From Anaeramoeba flamelloides (taxonomy: Eukaryota > Metamonada > Anaeramoebidae), in contig JANTQA010000048.1 of the NCBI GenBank assembly GCA_027625915.1, positions 124,001 through 188,000 of the forward strand: a stretch of DNA of 64,000 bases. Direction: 5' to 3'. Each line of letters opens with the position of its first letter. Positions within the stretch are counted from its first letter, which is position 1. Below are positions 1-10,275 of this stretch, piece by piece. A model generated the notes under the pieces. That model saw only the letters and a list, made by a program, of their open reading frames with translations, was not told the origin of the DNA and did no database searches. The translations under genes were made by a program, and so were the position numbers.

Positions 1-1835
1 CTTTTCTTTTATTTCAATTCGGCGATTCGTCCATTTTAATTTCCAATTTTCAATTGCTAAATTTGTAATAACCTTATTTATAAAAATTGTTTCATAATTT
101 GCTTTCAAATGTTTCAATTCTTCTTCTGCTTTAATTGCTCTATTTTTCCACATTTTTGTTTTTATATTTTTTTGTTGAATGATTTTGTTTGTTTTTTCCG
201 AATTTAGTTCATCTTTTAAAGATAAGGAATTTTTCCTTTTGAAAAGGGAAATTTCTTCGTTCTGATGTTCAAATGGATATTTTTTTCCAGTATTTCCAGA
301 CTCATTAAAATTATCATGCGAGCTTAAATTGAAATTGTTTCGGTGATAGTAATTTGTGGCTTGCTTTAATATTAAACTGCTATCAATTTCCAAATTATCA
401 ATCTTTTTTTGAAACCGATCTATTTCAGAATTTAGTTCATTATTTTGTTTTTTTAATCTTTCAATTGTAATTGATTGCGTTTTATTTAATAAACTTAATC
501 GACTAACTTCGATTTCTGTAGCTTCGGTTTGTTTCAGTTGGTTTCTGAATTGGCTTTGTTTTTCGATTAGCCGTTGATTCTTTTGGTTCAGGTACTCAAT
601 TTCTAAAGATAATTCAATCTTTTGTGTTTTGTGCTTTGTCAATTGGTTCTCTAATTCTACCATTTTTTCATTTCTTCTTCTTTGTTCGTCACCGCTCCCA
701 TATTTCTTTTCAATTAATTGGTCAAACTTCTTTTTTAATACTTGGTTCGATTTTGTTAACTTGTTAACTTGCTTTTGTAATAATTCTTTTTCCTCAATTG
801 AATCTGATTTAATCTCTCCAATTTTTAATTCATAGGATAAGTGATCCCGAGATTTTGTTTGTTTCAGTTGGTAATATTTTTCTTCCATAATTTCGTAATC
901 TTTTTGCGTTTGTTTGATTATTGCTTCCTGTTGGCGTACTTTTTTGTTTAAGATATGGTTCTCTTTTTCGATTTTGATCAAGAGAATTTCTAATTTTTTA
1001 TTATTTCCTATTTCTCCATGTAGTTTATCAAGAAGATTTCTCGTTTCTTGTTCGTAGTATTCACGATTTTTGTTTTTGTTCTTGTTCTTATTCTCGTTCT
1101 CTTTTTCTTTTTCTTTTTCTTTTTTGTTTGTATTTTTGGATCTATTCTTGATCTTTTGAATTTGGGTATTTTTTTTTTGATCATTTTGTGTTTTGTTTGT
1201 GATAATTTCTGTTGTTTTGGGATTGCTTTTCAGTTCCAAAGAATCAAAAAAGTTGGCTTTATTCAAGGGTTGCTCCGTTTTCTTTGTTTGTGCGCTAATT
1301 GACAAAATATTTTCAGATTTTGGTGGTGACAACAAGAGCTGAATCACCTTCATTAATGATGTTTGGACATTAATCGATAAAGATGTAATATTTTGAATAT
1401 TTGTTGCTTTTTGTTCACATAGGACAGAAAGCAGCACACACAAAGAAAGCAAGGAGAGAATTTCTTTTTTATTTTGGCTTATTACAATCAAGCAGTATTG
1501 GACTATTGGCAAAGGTTGTTCGATTCGTTTTTTTAAAAAGGTTAAAAGTGCGAGGGTCAACGATTCAAAACACAAAAGCTTGTCTTCGAGTCGTGGATTT
1601 TTTTTGTTCAGTTGTAAGGGGAAATTTGGTTCTCTATGGATAACAAAATAGTTAATCAAAAAAAAAGTTCAGAATACAAATAGATTTCAACAAAGAAAAG
1701 TTGCCTTTTACACTACATTTTACGAAGCAAGGTTGCTAATGTTTCATAATTATTAAATTCCAAAATAGATTTAATTTGTGGCAAATATGATTGTGTCCAT
1801 TCAAGCAGTTCTGACTCTAAGGTTTCAATTTCCAT
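1..1835 (-). CDS. HOOK-family dynein adaptor homologue, 3' end outside window
   Basis: Two exons are visible: 1717-1835 and 1633 down to position 1, where the frame is still open, giving about 584 residues. The 83-bp intron (1634-1716, GTAGTG...CATAG) is chosen because it joins LLRKI to EPNF, matching the QKIDPAYF region of HOOK proteins. Residues 1-144 resemble the HOOK domain: LLEWTQSYL near 10-18, then VLCEQKATNIQ at 110-120, which parallels NCEQKQEYIQ just before the coiled coil in animal HOOKs. From about residue 180 on, the protein is an almost uninterrupted K/E/Q/N-rich coiled coil with an NKNK low-complexity patch. HOOK proteins link dynein-dynactin to cargo on microtubules. The start at 1835 fits the family's short N-terminus. 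An acceptor-like site at 1898 leaves room for an upstream exon. The homology is recognised by eye and weak in places; a generic coiled-coil protein is the alternative. Confidence 0.68.
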
Positions 1836-4800
1836 TTTTAAATTTTCTTTTGTTTCTTTTTGGTTTGCAATCAGAGAAAAAGTTGACTTTTCAATGGCTG
1901 TAAAACAGAAAAAAATGAAATTCAATAATTTTGAACATTTATTTTGATACAAAAATATTTTCCATGTGAATCAAATTAAATTCTGTTTCTACAATAAAAA
2001 AGTTTGAGTAAAATATACTCCATGAAATTGGGTGTTTTAGGTATATGGGAATATGAACCAATAATTTTTTGCATTTTTGTATTTTTGCTTTAAGGGGAAA
2101 GTAAACCTGATTTATTTATTATTTTAATTAGAAGTAATAGAGTAAAAATTAACCAAGGGTATGATTAAATCAGATAATTAAACTTCACTTATCAACTTTT
2201 AGTGAAATAACTTATTATTTTGAAAAGATTTCTGTTTTCCCAATGAAATTTTCAGTAAAAAGATACTGATTCTTTTTGATCAGATTTTTGGATCAAATTT
2301 GAAAAAGAAAACATTTTCAAAACCTTTTTGTTTTGATGAAATCATACTTTAAGTAATTTGTGATAGTTTTTTATGGGTAAATAACCTTGAAATTAAATAT
2401 TATTTTAAAAGTACAAGAATAAGATATTAAATATTGAATCCTTGAAGATCAAGAAAAAATTGATCATTTTCTTTTATTGTTAAAAATTTGATTAATCATA
2501 CTTGGTATTTAAAATATTAGGTAATTTTTTTTTCAAATATTAAGATTGTAAATAACAAAATTTTATTCTTTACAATCGATTATTTGATAATATTTTATAT
2601 TTTTACTTTTTAGAATTCTAAATTTCAATTATTTTGATTTGTTTGAAAATCTTTTTTTAAAAATGAGAAATAAGAATAAAGAAAATTGATACACTCAAAC
2701 TTTAGATTATTAGTAAAGCATTATAAAAATTAAGATTGGGTTATTAATTATTTATTAAAAAGAATTAAAATGAAAAGTATTTCTTTAGGTGATAAGTTGA
2801 TTTTTCCAGGTTTTAAAAAAATATTTTGGGAGAATTGATAATTTAATTTTTTTGGTTGTTTTTCTCATATTTTTTTTTTTCAGCTAATTGAAAAACTTGA
2901 TTTGAACTGTTCTTCAAATAAAGAAATTATATTTTCATTTCAAGTTTTAAAATAATTATATATATATTATTTATTTTTGAAATTAAGTAGAAATAATTAT
3001 ACTTGGTTATTTTAAGACTTGTTAGTTTTTCCCTATAAGTTTATTTTATTACACTTATTTCATAGACACTTGGAATTTCTTTCTTCTTTTAAAAAAAATT
3101 TTTTTTAAATAATTTTGAAGATGTATGGGATTTTTCACTTTTCAAAAAAGGGTAAAATGGATCAAACTTTTTCAAACAATAATTCATTTCTGAAAATATC
3201 ATTCAAAGTAAGATTCTATTTTGTAATAAAATCCACATATTTTAACTGTATTTTTCAATTTCAAGATGCAGTAATTTTTAAGATATTTATTATAATATTT
3301 ACTAGAATATGTTTTCTTAGTTTACTAATCCCTTAACTGTTAAGGATAAATAAAATTAAAATATTTAAGTAAGACAATACTTCATACTTTTATGAAATTT
3401 TCATTAATAATAATGTTTGTTGAAAATGTGATCAACATTTCTAAAATTCAAATTCTTGAAGGTGTTGTAGTTATTGTTATTAAAAAACTCAAATTGTTAA
3501 TGTCTATTGTTGAGAAAAAAAATTTGTTTGTTCTGATAAATAAATTCAAAGAATAATGATATTTTTGATAAAAATAGTTTTTTATGTAAAACACTTTTTA
3601 TTTTTCCAAGATTATTTATTTAAAAATTAGTTACAAAACTCTTTAAAATACAAAATCAATTAATTATATGTTTTTCAAACTATTTAATCTTTATAATTAT
3701 ATTTAATTCCTATGATTACCAAAAAAAAAAATAAATAAAAAAGAATAATCTATTAAAAATATTTGTTCTAAAAAATGATAGTTTAAAATCGTTGATTTAA
3801 TATAGAATTTTTGATTTATTTGTCTATAATTCTTCTATAATTTTGGTTTAAATCCTTTTTTTTTTTTTATTTTTTCTTATTTCTTATTTGAAATTAGTAA
3901 TAGTTTCCTTTAAATACTGTTGCATAAAAATAAAATATATCCTTTTTTACTCAATACTTTTTAAATAAAAGATTTATAAATTCTGAGTGATTCAAAATTA
4001 AAATTCTTATTAATGGATTTTTGTAAGAAAAAAAAAGAATTTTTAAATATTTCTGATAAAACTCTACTATTAATAAAATAATTTTACAAATAATTTCGTT
4101 TAAATCAATTTTTTGATATTTTTTCTATTAAAATTTGTGTTTTTATAGTTTAATTTGGTAAGGGAACTTTTTTAGTCAAAATTATTTTCTCTAATTTCAA
4201 TTTATTAATTATAGTTTGGCTTAATTGAAATTACTTTTCTTTTTTTGTGTAATTGTTTATAATAATTTTTTATTCTTATTAAAAAAAAACAAAAACAAAG
4301 ATAATTGAATATCGAAATTATTTATCTAAAACAAGGCAAATCAATTTTTTTTTAAAAAAAAAACAAAAAAGCCATGAAACAAATATTAATAAACGTTTTA
4401 ACAAATGAATTATTGATATTTTTTTTTTTTGGTAGAATTTCCTTTATTAAATTTCAAAAAAAAAAAAAATCCACAACTTTATTCATTGTTTTAGATCAAT
4501 TTAAAATCCGATTTTCAATCGATAAATTAATTAAATAAAAAGATTTTCAGACTAAAACCCCAAATGTAAAAAAAAAAATCGAAAGTACACAAAAAATTAT
4601 TTTTTAGTTACATTCCATATAAAAATTGTTTTTTTTTCAGGTAAAAAAATGAAAAACAAAATAAGTTACTTTGTACACAAGTTTTGAATTATTAAATTGT
4701 CAAATTTTTTTTTAAAATTGATTTTTTAAACTTGAATAAATAATAATTTTATTTTATTTTGAACTTATTTGTAGAAAATCTCTTAATGTAAATTGAAATT

Positions 4801-5126
4801 TTAATCAATCAAATAGATTTTTTTTTTTATCTTTTTTAAAACAAATCACAAATAAAAGAACAATAAAAAAAATGAAAAAAATATTAAAGGAAATTTCTAA
4901 AATGGATTTATTGGAGTGTTTATGAATATGAGATATTCAAAATATTTTCAGATTTGTTTAAAATATAATTTATCTCGAAAATTTTTACTAGTTTTATTTC
5001 TTTAAAATTAATTTGTAAAAAAATGTTAAAAAAAAAAGAAAGTAAGTAAAAAAAGCAAGATGAATAGAATTATTATTTAAATATCTCTTTTCTGTATCCA
5101 TCTAATAATTAATTATTGCGATGTTT
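1836..5126. other. A/T-rich intergenic DNA between HOOK-like and MBOAT genes
   Basis: About 3.3 kb with no supported gene. It contains many homopolymer runs and one diverged copy (about 2730-3345) of a dispersed repeat whose partner is at 54345-54965. A short open frame at 3115-3336 lies inside that repeat and is not considered a gene. Confidence 0.6.
2730..3345. repeat. Dispersed repeat Q, copy 1 (old, diverged)
   Basis: This stretch aligns by eye, with many differences, to 54345-54965 in the same orientation. Shared anchors include TTTTCCAGG followed by TATTTTGG, CTGTTCTT then AATAAAGAAATTATATTTT, ATAATTCATTTC, and TTTCAATTTCAAGATG. Ends and type are unknown; no clear terminal repeats were seen. 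The divergence suggests an old insertion. Confidence 0.6.
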
Positions 5127-8100
5127 TTATTTGTTTTTTTTTGAAATATTGTTGTTAATATTCTTCTTTAGGATGAAATTTAGCCATACATTTCTAAATT
5201 TTCTTGAAAGTTTAATAAAAAATGGAATATTAAACATGATAAGTAAGGGGAATACTGTATAAAATGGCCAATAATTTAAAGATCGGTAGAAGGCCCATGC
5301 CTTTTCTTTTGTCATGTATATTAAGGGCAAACCGATAACATCTATTGCGCAGGGTGCAATTAGATGGCAAATAATATCATAAATTTTCTTAAAGGGTTGT
5401 ATTTCTTTCCCTTCTTGGGTAATGAAAAAAGACCTTATATTTTTTCTGATAACTCTTGCAGATATGGTCATTAAAAACCACAAAATAAAAGTAAAATAAT
5501 ACCCTGGGTAAACACCATGCCAAACAGCCGAAACTAAGAAAGTTACACCTGTACCTAAGGAACTTCTTTTTTTGACATGTGTTTTCTTATTGTGTGTGTC
5601 TTTGTTCTTGTCAGCATTTTCGATCGGTACTTCAATAACAATTCTATTATAAATATAATCACGTAACCAATTGGAAACTTTAATATTCCAAACTTTGGGT
5701 GCAAGGAACACTGTAGTAATGATTTCGCATTTGTAAGGATCCACATTTTTATTTTTGTCCCATTTAATTTTCCCCGTTTCTGGGTCAACTCCATTTAGAC
5801 CATAGCCAGACACTATAGTGGATCCTTGAGACATTGTCATTCCATGATAATATTTTAATCTTTGACCAATCCCACTTATATGTATCAAAAAGAGTTTCAG
5901 AAGAAATGGCTTTTTCTGAAATTCTTCTTTTATGAGGTCTTCTAGTGGGAAATAGGTATTAAGAAAAAGATATGAAAATAGATAGATTATTGCATATAAC
6001 AGTGTACGGAATCCTACTTGGACAGAATTATCAATTAAAGTGGAGGTAGTTGATTTTGTTTTTTTTTTATTATATTGAGTTTTCATCTCTTCAAAGTCTG
6101 TGTTATTGATAAATTTTTGAAAGTCTTTAAAATTAGATGGTGGTCCAACTAAAATTGTATTATAATTAAACAAATATGCTAAATATTCAAATAGTGATGG
6201 GTATTGTGTAAACGATAATTCTTTTTGGAACTTTGTAGCCTTTTTATTACGTGTGCCATCGTAATAATTATAAGCAAATGATGAAATGCATATACACGGA
6301 ATCATCATTGCAGAATTTATCCTCATACTGTATTCTAAATAGTGTACAATCATATCATGTAAATGGCTATGTTTTTTTTTTTTTTTTTTTTTTTTTAGTT
6401 GAATTGAATGAGAAAATAATTAATTAAGAAAATGTTATTGAAATTAACGTTTTATTTTATACAAATTGTTTATGATTTTAACTCTTAAAAAATTTATATA
6501 TATATTTACTTCGGGTAATAAAGGAAAACTAACCATAAAATAATAATAATAAATATTTAAAATAGTAAATATATATATATATAGATAGATAGATAGATAT
6601 ATTTCTTTTTCTTTTTTCTTATTTTCCATTTTTATTAAAATATCCTTTAAAAAGGAACCAAATAAATCATAATTTTGCAAATATTAAAGATTTTAACAAA
6701 AAAAAAGAAATTTAAATCAGTGGAAATGTAAAACAAGATGATTTAAATTTTTTTTTTGTTATTTGAATTTTTTCAAATGGAAATTTTTCTTTTTTTTTGT
6801 TATTTGAGTTTTTTGTCATTTAAACCCTATGTGATTTTTTTTTTGTTATTTGAATTTTTAAAATTGAAAATTTTGAATCTTTTATCGATAATCTCTGTGA
6901 ATTTTTGTCATTTAAATCCTGATCAATCATTTTTTTAGTTATTTGAATTTTGTAGAGATTTTATGAAATTTTTTTTTTTTACTTGTGAATGAATTTTTTC
7001 AATGGTGTATTCAGAAATATTTTACATTGAATGAATTAATGGAAATTAAGAAAACCTTTCACGCGGTTAGCCGTTAGAAGTTTTTAAAGGGGTTTCTGGA
7101 ATCTGTAATGGGTCAATTCTAAATAAAATTGAATTTCTTTCTTGTCTCATAGTTACAGGAAATAAAAAAGAGATTTTTTTCCTTTTGAAAACGATAAAAC
7201 ATATAAAAACAAATAAATGTTTTGAAATTTTTAATTCATTTTCCATTTTTTTTAAATTTTTTTGCTTTTCAGAAAGTATTTTATTCTTTTAAATGTTAAA
7301 TAACTTTGTAAAATTAATTGATCTTCGAAATATTCATTTAAGTGAACTGTTTTGAAAGTAGGGTTATTAACGGTTTTGTAAAAATGGAAATTGAACTAAC
7401 CATCCCAAAAAAAAAATTGTTAAAACGAAAAAAATAGTCAAATTGCTTTTAATTGAAAAATGGTAGTGAAAAGGAAAAATTTTTCAGATTTTTTTTTAAT
7501 ACTTTATGTTCACTGATCAAGAAAGATATCTCAAACTGAAATTGTTCAAACTGGGCTAATTTCTATTCTTATACTTTTAACACAAATTTCATTTGAATGG
7601 AAAAACCATAGCAACAAATAATCGCAAAAAATTCAATTTTGCCTAAGGTTTACAATTAAAATTACAAATTTCAAAATTTTTTGGTTTCATTTGATGTTTG
7701 AATTCTTTTTTAATTCAAATAATCAACCTAATTTTTGAACTGTTTTTTGTTTTTAAAATCAAGAAAAAAATAAATAAAAAAAATATTTGAAAAAGAGAAC
7801 TTTGACTACTGTTTAGTAATTAAAACGTATTTACAACTTTTTTCTTTTAAAAATTTTTTTAATGAATGGTTAAAGAAATTCAAAACAACTTTCTAAAATG
7901 AGTTGATATTAAAAATATTCTTTGTCAAAGAACCATTTTGAGTCGTAAAGATTTTCAATTCCAAAAATTGCAATTAACTGTTGTTAAAATAATACGTGCA
8001 GAAAAGTTTAATGCGTGTTTCAAAATAAAAAGTATATTTTTTTTTGTTCTAGAATACCTATACGTCAACCGATCAAAGAAACCAACAATAAAGCCTAAAT

Positions 8101-9085
8101 AAATATGGTATTGGTTTCTTAAAGTTCTAATATTTAAAAACAAATTAATAAAACGAAGGATCAAATTGGAAAATTTTATCTCAAAAAATAGAGTAAATTT
8201 TTACGATAATTTTTATCATCAAAACAAACAAAAAATTTCAAAAAAATTGAGAATATTACGAAAAAATTTCAACTTTTCAAATTGCATTCCTAATTTGTAT
8301 TTTACAGCAAATATCAAGACCTTGACGATCAAAATCGATTTGAACTTAGGTATACAATTGGATTGTGAATTGGATGTTGTATTGGAACAAGAAGAAAAAA
8401 AAGCACGGATAATATATTTTGAAACACGGATTATTTGGTAGTATGACACACATTATTTTGATGACTGTGTATCAAAATTATTTATAATTTTTTTGGCTTT
8501 GTCTGTAACAGAAAGCAACATCAAATTTTTCAACCACTTAAGAAGAAACTAAGTCAATGTTTATAATCATGTAGAATTTTTTTAACCGAGATTTTTTTGG
8601 TTAGTTGTTTTGACATAGTCTTTCGAAAATTCTTCATTTTATCAATGTTTGAAGTTTGGTTTCAATTTGTCAACACCCACAGAGTTTAAAAAAGAACTCA
8701 ACCAATCTAAACCCAGGAAGAGTTTATTTATAACAAGAAAGGTGAAAAAAAATAAAAAAATTTGAATAACAACTTACAAAATTACAAGGTAAACAATTGA
8801 TCCATAGAGAATAAACGCAGGGTGAATTTTGAAATGCTTAATCACATAATAGCACAAAACGCCAGGTACTATTAACCATAGCGATTGTATTCTATGAATA
8901 AAAAGCAAATAAAAGAATCCAATTGCAAAACAAAATATCTTTCGGTTTTTTGGTGTTTTGATTTTTCGAAGTAACAGCGAGAGCGGATAGGACAAAAATA
9001 AGCAAAAGAGAGTTTCAATAAGATCTAATCCAAACCCAATTTTATTGCCAACAAATTGGAATGGTAAGTCAATGAGCAAAACCAT
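5127..9085 (-). CDS. MBOAT-family lysophospholipid acyltransferase (LPCAT/ALE1-like)
   Basis: Exon 1 is 8778-9085 and exon 2 is 5127-6366. The 2411-bp intron (GTAAGT donor at 8777, CATAG acceptor ending at 6367) joins in phase to give 515 residues, the usual MBOAT size. Exon 1 encodes the hydrophobic N-terminus with PLSLLLRK and SLWLIVPGV, as in ALE1/MBOAT5 relatives. Exon 2 opens with SFAYNYYDG and carries the family motifs WNIKVSNWLRDYIYNR (putative catalytic Asn about 330) and SAVWHGVYPGYY (catalytic His about 386), among several membrane segments. The enzyme would re-acylate lysophospholipids with acyl-CoA in the ER. The C-terminus KKNK is a perfect dilysine (KKXX) ER-retrieval signal. 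The exact head-group preference (LPC, LPE, LPS, LPI) cannot be read from sequence. The intron carries a MITE. Confidence 0.9.
7190..7410. mobile_element. Family N MITE, degenerate copy
   Basis: Shares the internal blocks GTATTTTATTCTTTTAAATG, TTGATCTTCGAAATATTC and AAAATGGAAATTGAACTAA with the better preserved 234-bp copies at 17046-17279 and 32665-32898. Its termini are not clear, so the limits are approximate. Confidence 0.5.
7977..8469. mobile_element. Family F MITE, copy 1 (493 bp, TA-flanked)
   Basis: Terminal inverted repeats of about 75 bp: the left end begins ACTGTTGTTAAAATAATACG and the reverse complement of the right end begins CACAGTCATCAAAATAATGT. Both ends are flanked by TA (7975-7976, 8470-8471), as expected for Tc1/mariner-type insertion. 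Two other copies (9792-10275 and 55034-55676) match throughout, including the internal block AATATGGTATTGGTTTCTTA. It carries no transposase, so it is non-autonomous. Confidence 0.8.
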
Positions 9086-9125
9086 CTTTAAAATAAAAAA
9101 AAAGTAAAAGACAAAAAAATAAGAA

Positions 9126-9447
9126 TTATTTCTTGATTTTTATTTTCGAACTATTTGGAATCTTAACTCTCAATTCTATTGTTAGATTTTCTATAAGAAT
9201 TGTATTTTTTTTAAATTCCTTACTTTGATTGGTACTAACATTTACTTTTACACCTGTTTTATTGAATAAGTGAGAGAACCATTTTTGGAAAACAACCACA
9301 TAAATAAGTTGATTTCGTAAGTCGATTGTTAAATGATTTTCCAAAATAAAAGTATTTTTTTTTTTTTACGATGATAAAATTTCCAATTGTAATTTTTTGG
9401 AATCTCTTAAAATCAACCAAAATAGGAAATAGTAAAACTTTAGTCAA
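9126..9447 (-). CDS. Doubtful short hypothetical frame upstream of the MBOAT gene
   Basis: A 72-codon ATG frame (9126-9344) lies 41 bp upstream of the MBOAT start. A second frame (9259-9447, opening with a TTG) overlaps it one frame away, and the switch falls at a run of ten T residues near 9357-9366. Both peptides alternate hydrophobic and charged residues like beta strands, but no family is recognised. It may be a tiny gene with a homopolymer sequencing slip, a remnant, or chance. Confidence 0.15.
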
Positions 9448-9486
9448 AAAATTTGGAATTCTACACCTATTTATCAGGAAGAAATA

Positions 9487-9730
9487 TTGATAAATTCAAA
9501 AACAAGTATCAAAATTTTCCATCGTTTTCAATTTATCTTTATTGGCTCAAGTTCGCTATAAATAAAGGTGTATAAAATATTTTATCATACTAAAACATCA
9601 AGAAACTGTGTAAATTTTGTTGATCTTCAAAATATTCTTTGTCAAGAACTGTTTTAAAAGGAGAGTTCTTAAGGACGAAACAAAGGAAAATTAAACAAAT
9701 ATTTTTAGCCCTTTTACTCACTTATACCGG
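9487..9730. mobile_element. Family N MITE, copy with altered right end (244 bp)
   Basis: Begins TA-TTGATAAATTC and ends at ACCGG-TA. Internally it shares GTTGATCTTCAAAATATTCT and the following CTGTTTTAAAAG block with the N copies at about 7190 and 46337. The right terminus is diverged. Confidence 0.55.
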
Positions 9731-9791
9731 TATTTAAATTAAAAAATGCAAAACTTAACAATTTATCTTCCATATTTCCTTTTTTCAAATA

Positions 9792-10275
9792 CTGTAGTCA
9801 AAATAAAGTCTGCAAAAAAAATATAAAGCGTTTTTCAAAATAAAAAGCGTGTTTTTTAGTTATAGAAGACCTATACATTAAACAATCAAAGAAACTGATA
9901 ATAAAGCCTAAATAAATATGGTATTGGTTTCTTAAAGTTCTATTATTTAAAAGGAAATTCTAAAAATGAAGGATCAAATTGCAAAATTTATCTCAAAAAA
10001 TAGAGTAAATTTTTACGAAAATTTTTATCATCAAAAAATCCAAAAAAATATTTCCAAAAAAATTGAGAATATTATGGACAATTTTTAACTACTTATATGA
10101 ATAATTTAAATTTTACTGAAAATATTATGGAATTTACTTTCAAAATTGATTTGGGCTCAGGTATACTATTGGTTAGTAGATTGGATATTGCCTTGATACA
10201 AGAATAAAAAAACAGCACGTATTATATTTTGAAACATGGATTATAGTCTTTGTTCGTGCATTATTTGGATCACTG
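9792..10275. mobile_element. Family F MITE, copy 2 (484 bp, TA-flanked)
   Basis: The left end begins CTGTAGTCAAAATAAAGTCT and the reverse complement of the right end begins CAGTGATCCAAATAATGCAC. TA flanks lie at 9790-9791 and 10276-10277. It is collinear with copy 1 at 7977-8469. It sits about 700 bp upstream of the MBOAT start codon. Confidence 0.82.

Larger units (their letters stand above)
6367..8777 (-). other. 2.4-kb intron of the MBOAT gene
   Basis: Bounded by GTAAGT and CATAG. It contains a pure T run at 6372-6396, a short AT then GATA microsatellite around 6570-6600, a degenerate family N element (about 7190-7410) and a family F element (7977-8469). The small open frames within it (for example 8166-8441, which lies inside the F element) show no recognisable domain. 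Confidence 0.8.

Noticed and set aside
629-1643. Plus-strand open frames in the first 1.7 kb
   Set aside because: They are antisense shadows of the continuous minus-strand coiled-coil frame.
8166-8441. A 91-codon frame inside F copy 1
   Set aside because: It lies wholly in a non-autonomous element, is not conserved in frame in F copy 2, and has no transposase motif.
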